Below, in pieces: positions 47,059 to 55,388 of a stretch of DNA of 64,000 bases (the first letter of the stretch is position 1; every line of letters begins with the position of its first letter). The stretch covers positions 1-64,000 of the forward strand of contig JANQKI010000088.1 of NCBI GenBank assembly GCA_028281165.1, written 5' to 3'. Both the position numbers and the translations under genes were made by a program. This DNA comes from Opitutaceae bacterium (GTDB taxonomy: Bacteria; Verrucomicrobiota; Verrucomicrobiia; Opitutales; Opitutaceae). A model generated the notes under the pieces. The model was given only the letters and a program-made list of their open reading frames with translations, was not told the origin of the DNA and did not search any database.

Positions 47059-48891
47059 ATGGCGAAGTCAGGTCTTAGCATCACCCATTATCATAACCGA
47101 GTTGAACAAGAGGAACGAATGCGGCCTCTCGAATTCGGTCTGATAAAGCGCATCTTTTCCTACACCAACAAGTATCGCCTGCGGAGGAACTTTCTTATTT
47201 TCTTCGTTATTAGTAGAGCCATGCAGTTGCCAATGTTGGCTTGGGCAATTGGCGAGGTGATTGGAGGGCCCATAACCGATCTTTCCCGAACCGGAGCTAA
47301 TTTTCAGCAAAGCGGTTTGTTCTGGGGTGTTGTTGGCTATTTTGCTTTGGCAGCACTAACCAATATCTTCTTTCATTTTCGTCAAAGGCTAGCTTTGGAG
47401 CTGGGAGAGTCTGTAGTGTGCGATTTGCGCAATGAAGTGTATCAACATCTTCAGCGCATGTCTATGAGCTTCTACAACCGGACTAAGTTGGGGCGTATCA
47501 TTAGTCGCATGACATCCGATATCGAATCGGTGCGAGCTGGCGTACAGGATGTCTTTTTTGTGAGCATAGTGCAAGGAGGCCAGATGATTGGAGCCGCTGT
47601 ATTGATGATTTATTACAATTGGCGACTGTTCACCGTGATTCTGGCCATGGCTCCGATACTCTACTTTATCAATCGACATTTTCGCCAGCGCCTGAGCAAG
47701 GCTACACGCGAAGTGCAAGAGAGTATGAGCCGTGTGACGTCGACCTTGGCGGAGTCGGTGAATGGCATTCGAGTGACTCAAGGTTTTTCGCGCCAAGACA
47801 CTAACGCGGGTCTTTTCCGGGAGCTGGTTGACGAGCATTCGAGGTATAACATGGCGGTAGCAAAGTCCTCTTCTCTTTTAAACCCTCTCTTGGAAATGAA
47901 TGGACAGTTCTTCATCGCCATTCTTCTTTTCCTGGGCGGTTTGCAGGTTTTCTCGGCAAACAGTTCAGTTGATGTCGGGGACTTGGTGCGATTTTTCTTT
48001 TTGGCGAATTTGTTTTTCGCGCCGCTACTTGTATTGGGAAATCAGTACAACCAATCGCTGGTCGCCATGGCAGGAGCTGAGAGGGTCTTTGGTTTGCTTG
48101 ATAGCAAGCCGGATTGGGAAGATGATCCTGAAGCAGAAAATATCCAGTCGATGGAAGGCCGGGTTGAATACAAGAATGTCTTTTTTCAGTATGAGCCGAG
48201 CAAGCCCGTCCTGCATGATATTTCATTTACGGCGAATCCAGGCGAGTCGGTGGCTTTAGTCGGTCATACGGGTAGTGGAAAAAGCTCGATCATCAATTTA
48301 TTGGCTAAGTTCTATCTGCCGATCGGTGGTGAGGTTTTAATCGACGGTAAGAACATCGAGAAAATAACCAGCGATTCGCTGCATCGACATATGGGCATCG
48401 TCTTGCAGCAGAATTTCCTCTTCACTGGTTCCATAACGGAGAACATTCGGTTTGGCCGACCCGAGGCGACAGATGCTGAAGTAGTCCAGTCAGTACAAGA
48501 CTTGGACTGTCTCGATATCATCACTAGCCTTCCAGATGGCTTCGATACAGAGGTAGGGGAGCGCGGAGCTTCTCTTTCGCTCGGCCAGCGTCAGCTTATC
48601 TGTTTTGCGCGAGCGATGTTAGCGGATCCACGAATTTTGATCCTCGACGAAGCTACCAGTTCGATCGACACGATGACAGAGGCGAAGTTGCAGAGAGCCT
48701 TAGAACGCCTGCTGGAGGGTCGAACGAGCTTTGTCGTTGCTCACCGGCTCAGTACCATTCGGCATGTGGACAAGGTGATCGTCCTTGATCATGGACGTAT
48801 CAAGGAAATGGGGACGCATAGAGAACTCCTGGAGCTCGAAGGTATTTATTCGAGCCTGTATAAGCAATTCACTAAGGCCAGCCAGGGATAA
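47059..48891 (+). CDS. ABC exporter subunit, partner of the preceding gene
   Basis: A 610-residue half-exporter. The membrane domain is about 30-345 and the ATPase about 365-600. Walker A is VGHTGSGKSSIINLL near 401 and Walker B ILILDEATSSIDT near 528 with the catalytic Glu kept. The signature is LSLGQ in place of LSGGQ. Paired with the preceding subunit, the LSLGQ would face the Glu-less Walker B, forming the degenerate site; the other site would be competent. The short 12-bp gap supports one operon and a heterodimer. The two genes end 20 bp before the convergent response-regulator gene, and no terminator hairpin was seen there. Confidence 0.93.
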   Translation: MAKSGLSITHYHNRVEQEERMRPLEFGLIKRIFSYTNKYRLRRNFLIFFVISRAMQLPMLAWAIGEVIGGPITDLSRTGANFQQSGLFWGVVGYFALAALTNIFFHFRQRLALELGESVVCDLRNEVYQHLQRMSMSFYNRTKLGRIISRMTSDIESVRAGVQDVFFVSIVQGGQMIGAAVLMIYYNWRLFTVILAMAPILYFINRHFRQRLSKATREVQESMSRVTSTLAESVNGIRVTQGFSRQDTNAGLFRELVDEHSRYNMAVAKSSSLLNPLLEMNGQFFIAILLFLGGLQVFSANSSVDVGDLVRFFFLANLFFAPLLVLGNQYNQSLVAMAGAERVFGLLDSKPDWEDDPEAENIQSMEGRVEYKNVFFQYEPSKPVLHDISFTANPGESVALVGHTGSGKSSIINLLAKFYLPIGGEVLIDGKNIEKITSDSLHRHMGIVLQQNFLFTGSITENIRFGRPEATDAEVVQSVQDLDCLDIITSLPDGFDTEVGERGASLSLGQRQLICFARAMLADPRILILDEATSSIDTMTEAKLQRALERLLEGRTSFVVAHRLSTIRHVDKVIVLDHGRIKEMGTHRELLELEGIYSSLYKQFTKASQG

Positions 48892-48911
48892 GAGAAGCAG
48901 GAGAGCAGCCT

Positions 48912-49604
48912 TTATTCGCTTGCCGGCGGCTGGTTGTAGCGAGCAGGAAGCTCGATAATGCCCATTTCGTATGCGCAACGAGTCAGTTCGACGGCGCTGC
49001 GAGCGTCGAGCTTCTTCATTAGATTGGCTCTGTGGGCTTCGATGGTCTTTACGCTAACTTCGAGCATGCTGGCTATTTGCTTGGTGCTCATACCCTCGGC
49101 AACCGCTTGCAGAACCTCGCGTTCGCGATTGGAAAGTTTCCCCTTCTTCTTGCTGGCGTTCGAGCCGCCTAGATGAGATTCGCGCAGTAGACTGGCTGCT
49201 ATGGGGCATAGGTATCCACTTCCGTTTCTGACCTCGCGCATGCCTTCCTTCAGTTTGGAGGCGGATGAGCTTTTAGCGATGATACCATGGCAGCCCAATT
49301 CAAGCAGCTCTCTGATAGACTCTGGAGTGAAATTTGCTGATATGGCTATGAAGCGGGCCTTTGGATTTTTATGCCCGAATTGACGAAGGATTTCCATGCC
49401 GTTTAGGCCAGGCAGGAAAAGATCGAAAATGATTAGATCGGGTTTCTCATCTTCGCATAATTTGAGGCCTTCCCTTCCGTCTGTGGCTTCGCCGACGACT
49501 ATCATTCCTGGAATAGTGACAGCCATGCTAGCCACTAGGTCTCTTAGCATGATTTGGTCTTCAATAACGACTATGCGTGTCTGAGCTGTGTTTATGTGAC
49601 TCAT
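48912..49604 (-). CDS. NarL/LuxR-type two-component response regulator
   Basis: A 230-residue protein. The receiver domain (residues 10-128) keeps the acidic pair in VVIEDQ, the phosphorylated Asp in LIIFDLFLPGLNG, and Lys in IIAKSS. The C-terminal LuxR helix-turn-helix is clear (LSNREREVLQAVAEGMSTKQIASMLEVSVKTIEAHRANLMKKL). It should bind DNA when phosphorylated. No histidine kinase gene is adjacent, so it is an orphan in this window. It is convergent with the ABC exporter genes and divergent from the PAS-REC-Hpt gene at 49904, about 300 bp away. Confidence 0.95.
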   Translation of the reverse strand: MSHINTAQTRIVVIEDQIMLRDLVASMAVTIPGMIVVGEATDGREGLKLCEDEKPDLIIFDLFLPGLNGMEILRQFGHKNPKARFIAISANFTPESIRELLELGCHGIIAKSSSASKLKEGMREVRNGSGYLCPIAASLLRESHLGGSNASKKKGKLSNREREVLQAVAEGMSTKQIASMLEVSVKTIEAHRANLMKKLDARSAVELTRCAYEMGIIELPARYNQPPASE

Positions 49605-49903
49605 TGATAGATTTTATGTTTGTTTGGGAGTGTACAAGGAGGTGTGTTGGGTGTGTTTTATACAAAAAGTGACACATTGCAAAGAGGGTCCTCAACCTTC
49701 CGCAATGAAAATTCGCCACGGTAAGTGAATCTACTGATAAATTCAAATTTATCAAGGTGAATGTACTTAGGGAATAACGCTATTTCCCTTCATACAGAAT
49801 ATTTATTAACAATGTTTTTAAATTTGTAGAGCGATCTTTTCTTGTGCTTCCTAAAGAATCCTGACGCTTCTAATCTAAACTTATAAGTAAGTGTTTTGGA
49901 TAA

Positions 49904-51055
49904 ATGGAAAGCAATTATTCTAAGGATGTATTCACGCGTGCTGGAGCAAAGAGCCTGAATCATCCTGTTCTCTTTTTAGACGAATCTCTGCAAGTGTTCT
50001 GGATGAATCCAGTCGCAGCCAAAATTTTATACGGTGGAGCTGATTATTCTTTTCCTGCAGACTTGGCTGAGATCTTAGATTCCCTCGGCCTCAAACTAGA
50101 TGAAATTGGAGAGGTCTTGGGATTTATTGAGGATGAAAAGTCTAAGATTGTTCAATTGAGCGCCGATCGGTGGAACTTCCTTCAAATTCAGTTCCCCGAT
50201 AGAGATTTTGATAGCGAAGCGGAATTCGTCATCACTTTCCAGGGTCTTGATATTTCCTATACAATGAACGAACTTTTAGCGGGCGAATCGGAAAAGCTAC
50301 GCGTTGCCGTAGTTGATGATAACCCGATTTCACTCGAGATCGCGTCTCGATTGCTAGCCCGTCTTGGCTATAATGCTAAAGGCTTTCTGTTTGCTGAGGA
50401 GCTACTCAAAGCCCACGAGGAAGCTCGCTTCCATCTTGTGCTCACGGATTTGCTGATGCCGGATGTCGATGGATTGGAAATCTGCCGTAGGCTGAAACTG
50501 CCTGATGGTGAAGGAGATAAGAAGGTTAAGATTATTGCTATTACCTCAGGAGTAAGCTCGGCGGACCCAGATCGATGTAGGGAGGTCGGTATGGATGGAT
50601 ATTTATCGAAACCAGTAACAACTGCCAACCTAGCCAAGGCCATCGATTTCGCTTTGTCCGGAAAAGACTTCTTTCATATTTTAAACACCGTTACCGTGGA
50701 AGACTACATAGAAGACGAGTACCCGCTCATTAACAGAGACGAGTGGGAAGATGACCCGGGCTTACATAGGCGGATGCTAAAACTCCTATTTGATGAATCG
50801 GAAAAGGCTATCGACGACATTGAAGTGGCCTGGGCTGAGATGGATGCAAAGCGATTCGAGGAAAGCGTTCATTATTTCAAAGGAAGCGTGGATGTCGTAA
50901 GAGCCGACCGTTTGTCAGAAATATGCGGCCGCATCCTGGCCTTTACGCGGGCAAGAGAAATGTCTCGTTCCAAGCCCTTTTTGCCTGAATTGCGGAAAAC
51001 GCTATCCAAAACACGAGCCTACGCCATCGAATGCGGGTTGTTAGAAAACGAGTAG
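49904..51055 (+). CDS. PAS-like / receiver / Hpt multidomain signalling protein
   Basis: A 383-residue protein without a kinase core. Residues 15-125 look like a PAS domain (HPVLFLDESLQVFWMNPVAAKILYGG). Residues 133-255 are a receiver domain (VAVVDDNPISLEIASRLL, LTDLLMPDVDGLEICR with the phosphorylated Asp, and GYLSKPV with the conserved Lys). Residues 285-380 resemble a histidine phosphotransfer domain: RRMLKLLFDESEKAIDDIEVAW and VHYFKGSVDVVRADRLSEI, where the His of VHYFKGS would carry phosphate. It could be a phosphorelay intermediate taking phosphate from a separate kinase, perhaps passing it to the divergent LuxR-type regulator. That link is inferred from position only. No good Shine-Dalgarno is seen. 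Confidence 0.85.
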   Translation: MESNYSKDVFTRAGAKSLNHPVLFLDESLQVFWMNPVAAKILYGGADYSFPADLAEILDSLGLKLDEIGEVLGFIEDEKSKIVQLSADRWNFLQIQFPDRDFDSEAEFVITFQGLDISYTMNELLAGESEKLRVAVVDDNPISLEIASRLLARLGYNAKGFLFAEELLKAHEEARFHLVLTDLLMPDVDGLEICRRLKLPDGEGDKKVKIIAITSGVSSADPDRCREVGMDGYLSKPVTTANLAKAIDFALSGKDFFHILNTVTVEDYIEDEYPLINRDEWEDDPGLHRRMLKLLFDESEKAIDDIEVAWAEMDAKRFEESVHYFKGSVDVVRADRLSEICGRILAFTRAREMSRSKPFLPELRKTLSKTRAYAIECGLLENE

Positions 51056-51159
51056 ATTGACGTCTTATAAGTCTGATTCTAGCCTTTGGACGATAAATTT
51101 TTACCTCTTGTGCTAAATAAGGTTGCTTCAGGGGAACGAGAGCGTATCGAAGTAGGCAT

Positions 51160-51432
51160 ATGGCTAAGTCTTCTCCTAAAAAAAAGGCCAATGCGGCATT
51201 CATGAAACCAGTAACTCCTGATGCGGCTTTGGCAGCTGTCGTTGGCTCGGATCCGCTACCTCGTACTGAGCTTACAAAAAAATTGTGGGACTACATCAAA
51301 TCGAACGATTTGCAGAACCCTTCCAATAAGCGAGAAATCGTTGCAGACGATAAGCTGAAAGCGGTTTTCGATGGTAAGGACAAAGTTTCAATGTTCGAAA
51401 TGACGAAGCTCGTTTCAGGTCACTTGAAGTAG
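51160..51432 (+). CDS. SWIB/MDM2-domain protein
   Basis: A 90-residue protein. After a short basic leader (SPKKKAN), nearly the whole chain is a SWIB domain: FMKPVTPDAALAAVVGSDPLPRTELTKKLWDYIKSNDLQNPSNKREIVADDKLKAVF and then KVSMFEMTKLVSGHL. SWIB domains occur in eukaryotic chromatin-remodelling complexes, plants, Chlamydiae and Verrucomicrobia; chlamydial copies are fused to topoisomerase or stand alone. A role in nucleoid structure is plausible but unproven. It is monocistronic, closed by a strong terminator. Confidence 0.95.
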   Translation: MAKSSPKKKANAAFMKPVTPDAALAAVVGSDPLPRTELTKKLWDYIKSNDLQNPSNKREIVADDKLKAVFDGKDKVSMFEMTKLVSGHLK

Positions 51433-51466
51433 ACCTTTTCTATTCCCCGTTAACGAACTATTTCAT

Positions 51467-51503
51467 GAAATCCCAAAGCTACGCTTTGGGATTTCTTTTT
51501 TTT
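51467..51503 (+). terminator. Rho-independent terminator after the SWIB gene
   Basis: GAAATCCCAAAGC pairs perfectly with GCTTTGGGATTTC around a 3-base loop (13 bp), followed by eight T. It lies 35 bp after the stop codon; the minus-strand neighbour ends just beyond it. Confidence 0.93.
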
Positions 51504-51508
51504 AAACG

Positions 51509-52435
51509 CTAAAGTCTTGCCGTCTTAGCTCTGCCATTGACGAATGATCCTATAGGAAGAGCGAATCGAATGATGGCTGGAAGGTGGTCGGAAGCGTAGC
51601 TTCTTATGATTTCGGTATTTGTTTCCTGATAGGGTTTGGCCAGGAGAATAAAATCCAATCCGCGAGATGGGAGATGAGCTGGAAAGGTTCGACCGTTTTT
51701 TGGAAAATAGGAGTAGTGATATTGCTCTGCGGATCTGACTACGAATTGACGTACGGCGTCCCTGAAGACGCGTGAGTCTGTATTGAAATCGCCGCAAATG
51801 ATGGGTGGCAAGTGTTCAGCCGCTTCATAGTGGCGGCGTTCAATTTTTTGCAGCAGTCTATCAATTTGCTGCATGCGGACTTTTCGTGATCGGAAGTCCA
51901 GATGGAGATTGATGAAGTCGATCAGAGTTCCGTTAAAATCCACTTGGATCTCCATGTAGCCCTTTTCGCCGAGCTTTTTTCCTCCAAAGGCGACCACCTC
52001 GCTCTGGATTATCGGAAATTTCGAAAGAAAAGCATTCCCATATGAAAGGCGTTTTCGCCCTTCTCGCTTGTTATGAACGCCGTGCTCCGAAAATGGATAC
52101 CGAGTAGCTTCTTGCAGATAGTCCAGCAGATTGATGTGACGATTCCAGTGCGAGCATTCGTCAACTTCCTGGAGCGCTACGACATCAGGCTGGTGTCGTC
52201 GAATGATGCCAGCGATTCGGTCTAGATTCTTTTGGATGCCGCGCGAGGTATGGAAGCCTTGATAAAGCGAGAGGCCTCTGCCGTGGGCTATGTTGAATGT
52301 CATGAGGCTTGCATGCAGCTTGCCCTCTCGAATTTGCTGTTTCTCCACTGAATCCAAAGCTATTCTGGCTAATCTCTTAAGCAAAGCTGAATCCTGCGTT
52401 TCAGCTTTATTTATCAAATTCTGCGCAGTATTCAC
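51509..52435 (-). CDS. Endonuclease/exonuclease/phosphatase (EEP) family protein
   Basis: A 308-residue EEP-fold hydrolase. The metal-binding and catalytic motifs are in order: LMTFNIAHGRG, VVALQEVDECS (metal-binding Glu), INLHLDF, IICGDFNTDS (Asp-Phe-Asn) and SYASDHLPAIIRF (Asp-His pair). There is no signal peptide, and about 40 N-terminal residues precede the fold. Members cut DNA, RNA or phosphodiesters of lipids and nucleotides; this one is of the general group and its substrate cannot be told from sequence. It is divergent from the helicase gene, with a gap of only 9 bp between the two start codons, so promoters must overlap or lie inside the genes. Confidence 0.9.
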   Translation of the reverse strand: MNTAQNLINKAETQDSALLKRLARIALDSVEKQQIREGKLHASLMTFNIAHGRGLSLYQGFHTSRGIQKNLDRIAGIIRRHQPDVVALQEVDECSHWNRHINLLDYLQEATRYPFSEHGVHNKREGRKRLSYGNAFLSKFPIIQSEVVAFGGKKLGEKGYMEIQVDFNGTLIDFINLHLDFRSRKVRMQQIDRLLQKIERRHYEAAEHLPPIICGDFNTDSRVFRDAVRQFVVRSAEQYHYSYFPKNGRTFPAHLPSRGLDFILLAKPYQETNTEIIRSYASDHLPAIIRFALPIGSFVNGRAKTARL

Positions 52436-52444
52436 CCCTTTCTA

Positions 52445-54925
52445 GTGAACGAGTTTGGCGATCTAGATATTCGTCTGCGCATTCCTGATCTGTGGCAACA
52501 AGAGGCATTAGCCTTGATGAATCAGGGTAAAGATGTGGTCGTCGATGCTCCGACAGGAGCAGGAAAAACCTATCTCGTCGAACTATTGGCTGATTCGGGG
52601 AGAAGGGACCAAATTGTCCACACGGTGCCAACACGCGCTCTGGCAAATGATAAATTGCGCGAGTGGCGAGCCAAGGGTTTGAGAGTGGGTATCGCAACGG
52701 GCGACATATCTGAAGATACGAATGCACCTCTTTTAGTCGCTACTCTAGAAACGCAGAAGTTCCGTATCCTTGAGGAAAATGGGCCTGATGTTCTGGTGGT
52801 GGATGAGTATCAGATGCTTAGCGACGAGGCTAGGGGCGTGAACTACGAACTGGCCATAGCAATGGCTCCAGGGGAGACTCAGCTTTTACTGCTTAGCGGC
52901 AGTGTTTCCAATGCTGGCGAAATTGTCGATTGGCTTAAGAGGCTTGGTCGAGATGCGGAGCTTGTATCCACTAAATTAAGACCCGTACCGCTTGAGGAAA
53001 TTCATATCGATGCTTTGAGTTTCAATCCCCCTCCTCGTGTTCGTGGATTTTGGCCACGATTGGTCTCAAAAGCTCTAATGGCAGATCTTGGGCCGGTTTT
53101 GGTATTTTGTCCGCAACGAAAAACGGTAGAGAAGCTAGCCAAGCAACTGGCCAATCTGCTTCCCCAAGAAAATCCTCTCGCTCTTTCGCCTCAACAAAAA
53201 CGCCTGGCTGGGAAAAATTTGGAAAAACTGCTGATAAAGCGAATCGCTTACCATCACAGCGGTCTCAGTTACGAGCAGAGGGCTGGGCTTATTGAGCCGC
53301 TGGCAAAAGCCGGTCAGTTGCGTATTGTTATTTCAACCACAGGATTGGCGGCTGGCGTTAATTTTTCAATGAGATCGGTACTCGTGACTGAGAGCGAGTA
53401 CACGGTCGATCACCTTCAGCAATTGATCTCCCCTGACGAGTTGCTTCAGATGTTCGGCAGGGCTGGAAGACGAGGTATGGACAAGGTAGGCTATGCCTTG
53501 GTTGCTCCTGATAGACCTAGATTGAGAGAGGCGAGGCAACATCCCGTTAAGCGAGCTCCTGTCTTGGACTGGCCGAGTCTTATTTCTATTATGGACACGG
53601 CTAGCCTACAGGATCGAAGTCCTTTTGAAGCGGCGATCAAAGCTACTTCGCGACTTTTTAATGAAGGCGAAATGGCGCTGGGTTTCGAGAAGTCTCTGCT
53701 GTATCCAGAGGCTCCTTGTGGTCTGATGGTTGACGCCGAGCGCTTCGATTATGCCAAGCCTGAAAAAATCGAGATGCGAAACTCGCAAAACATTTGGGAG
53801 GAGCTGCCCAAACTGACTCCCGTTGTGGCAAGAAATGTAAAGGTTCGCATTGATGACAGACTTCAACCGTTCCTTTCCATTGCTGAGGAAGTAAAGAAAA
53901 TCGGCAAAGGATCTCTCGAATCGATAAGGCTTAGAAAGGGAAGGCGCTTTAGAAAACGACTTCCCATTGCCTATCGAGAGCGAGGGAAAACCGATGTCTT
54001 CATCTTAGCAGGATGGTACCGAAGGGCCTTGGCCTCCTTGCAAGGAAAGTCTCATGTTGCCGTTAGCAAACGATTGAGTGGGGATGAAATCGAAAACATC
54101 GACAAAGAGGAGGCTTCTCAGGCAATTGGGTTTGGGCGAGTTTCGCGAATAAAGGCTTCTGGGAATCGTTTGTTTGCCAGCATCGATTTGCGCGACTTTC
54201 AAGTTGAGGTTTACCCGGATTCCTTTGGAATCGGTATTAAAAATCCTGAGACACGTTCTGCTTATCCCGCTGAATGTAGAAGTTGTCGTTTTCTGGAGAA
54301 ATGCCAGAACGGGCTGTCTGGAAGGAATTCGCCTGCTCTATCGTGGAAACGACTGGGTCTGATTGACGATAAAGGTCGCCCTACGCTTCGAGGAAAGATC
54401 TTCAGTTTCTTTCAAGGAGGGGAGGGGCTGGCTATTGCTGCTGCCTTGGAGGACAAAAGCTATGCTGTTGACGCGATTGCTATCGATATAGCGAATTTGC
54501 GAGCTGGTTTTAGGTTCGATGAACATAGCGCTTACAGCCATCGCCTGGCAAGGTCTTGTCGCTTGGCTTATGGAGATAAGACCTATGAAGGCTATCTAAA
54601 GCACGGTTTGCCACCGCAATATGGATACGGGGCAGCGGAAGTTATTGAAATGTTGTTACATCAACCTGCCAGAGCGAGACAGGTTTACGATGAGTCTCTC
54701 AAGCGAGGAGATGTTCAGCGGGCTCGTTTAGAATGGTTGAGTTTGTTAAGACACATCGTGAGTTGTCCGGATATCGAATGGGAGCGTTGGCTAGAGCTTA
54801 AACGCGCTGCTGCCTCAATTCTGGAAACAGACGATCATCGGCTGATGATTGATGGATTGCCAGAGCTAGAACCCTCTCAATCAACTAGGATTGGTCACCG
54901 GCTTCGGTTCCCCAGGAACTGGTAA
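52445..54925 (+). CDS. Ski2-like superfamily 2 helicase with Cys cluster
   Basis: An 826-residue protein. The helicase core has Walker A DAPTGAGKT near residue 36, motif Ia VPTRALAND, motif II VVDEYQML near 119 (a DExx box with Tyr-Gln), motif III LLSGSVSN, motif V ISTTGLAAGVNF and motif VI LLQMFGRAGRRGMDKVGYAL. This resembles Ski2/Mtr4-type RNA helicases and related DNA helicases. Near residues 607-618 the sequence AECRSCRFLEKC gives three closely spaced Cys, a possible metal or iron-sulphur site. The C-terminal 200 residues are helical without a known motif. GTG at 52445 is used as start. RNA turnover or DNA repair are the options. Confidence 0.85.
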   Translation: MNEFGDLDIRLRIPDLWQQEALALMNQGKDVVVDAPTGAGKTYLVELLADSGRRDQIVHTVPTRALANDKLREWRAKGLRVGIATGDISEDTNAPLLVATLETQKFRILEENGPDVLVVDEYQMLSDEARGVNYELAIAMAPGETQLLLLSGSVSNAGEIVDWLKRLGRDAELVSTKLRPVPLEEIHIDALSFNPPPRVRGFWPRLVSKALMADLGPVLVFCPQRKTVEKLAKQLANLLPQENPLALSPQQKRLAGKNLEKLLIKRIAYHHSGLSYEQRAGLIEPLAKAGQLRIVISTTGLAAGVNFSMRSVLVTESEYTVDHLQQLISPDELLQMFGRAGRRGMDKVGYALVAPDRPRLREARQHPVKRAPVLDWPSLISIMDTASLQDRSPFEAAIKATSRLFNEGEMALGFEKSLLYPEAPCGLMVDAERFDYAKPEKIEMRNSQNIWEELPKLTPVVARNVKVRIDDRLQPFLSIAEEVKKIGKGSLESIRLRKGRRFRKRLPIAYRERGKTDVFILAGWYRRALASLQGKSHVAVSKRLSGDEIENIDKEEASQAIGFGRVSRIKASGNRLFASIDLRDFQVEVYPDSFGIGIKNPETRSAYPAECRSCRFLEKCQNGLSGRNSPALSWKRLGLIDDKGRPTLRGKIFSFFQGGEGLAIAAALEDKSYAVDAIAIDIANLRAGFRFDEHSAYSHRLARSCRLAYGDKTYEGYLKHGLPPQYGYGAAEVIEMLLHQPARARQVYDESLKRGDVQRARLEWLSLLRHIVSCPDIEWERWLELKRAAASILETDDHRLMIDGLPELEPSQSTRIGHRLRFPRNW

Positions 54926-54926
54926 T

Positions 54927-55379
54927 CTATTCGATCGGCGTTACGTCCCAGCTCCAAGTCTTGTCTGCGTAAATTGTCAGCCAAGCAAAACTGCTTTTGG
55001 ATCCTTGACGAGGACCTGTTATCGCTCCGGGATTCAGGATTCGTGTTCCATTTCGGTTTTCTTGAGACGGGCAGTGAAGATGGCCGAATAATATCGCATC
55101 GAATTCGTCCGACACGGATCGAGGAGGCAAGTGCTGAAGCTTGAAACGCAGTCCTTGCCTTTCCAATACGTGTGTATCTGGCCACAGACCATAGGGATCC
55201 ATATTTCCTTTAACTACGCTAAGCGGTTTATCCAAAGCTTCGATACTTGAGAGAACGGCTGGCGAGCACACGTCTCCCAAATGCCAAATTTCTTCTGCTT
55301 TTCCGAGCATGCCTGGTAAGGCACTCGGTACGTGGTTGTGCGTATCCGAGATTACAGCGATTTTCAGGAGCGTATCCAT
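54927..55379 (-). CDS. YfcE/MJ0936-type metallophosphodiesterase
   Basis: A 150-residue calcineurin-fold phosphoesterase. The metal ligands are visible: IAVISDTHNH (Asp, His), IWHLGDVCS (Asp), VVKGNMDP (Asn, with Asp), LQHLPP and ILFGHLHCPS (His pair), and the family tail RILNPGAITGPRQG. Small members of this family hydrolyse phosphodiester model compounds and some act on cyclic nucleotides; the natural substrate is usually unknown. One residue differs from the common pattern: the second His motif reads LQHLPP where GHxxG is common. The stop codon lies 1 bp from the end of the convergent helicase gene. Confidence 0.93.
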   Translation of the reverse strand: MDTLLKIAVISDTHNHVPSALPGMLGKAEEIWHLGDVCSPAVLSSIEALDKPLSVVKGNMDPYGLWPDTHVLERQGLRFKLQHLPPRSVSDEFDAILFGHLHCPSQENRNGTRILNPGAITGPRQGSKSSFAWLTIYADKTWSWDVTPIE

Positions 55380-55388
55380 ATTTAAATA

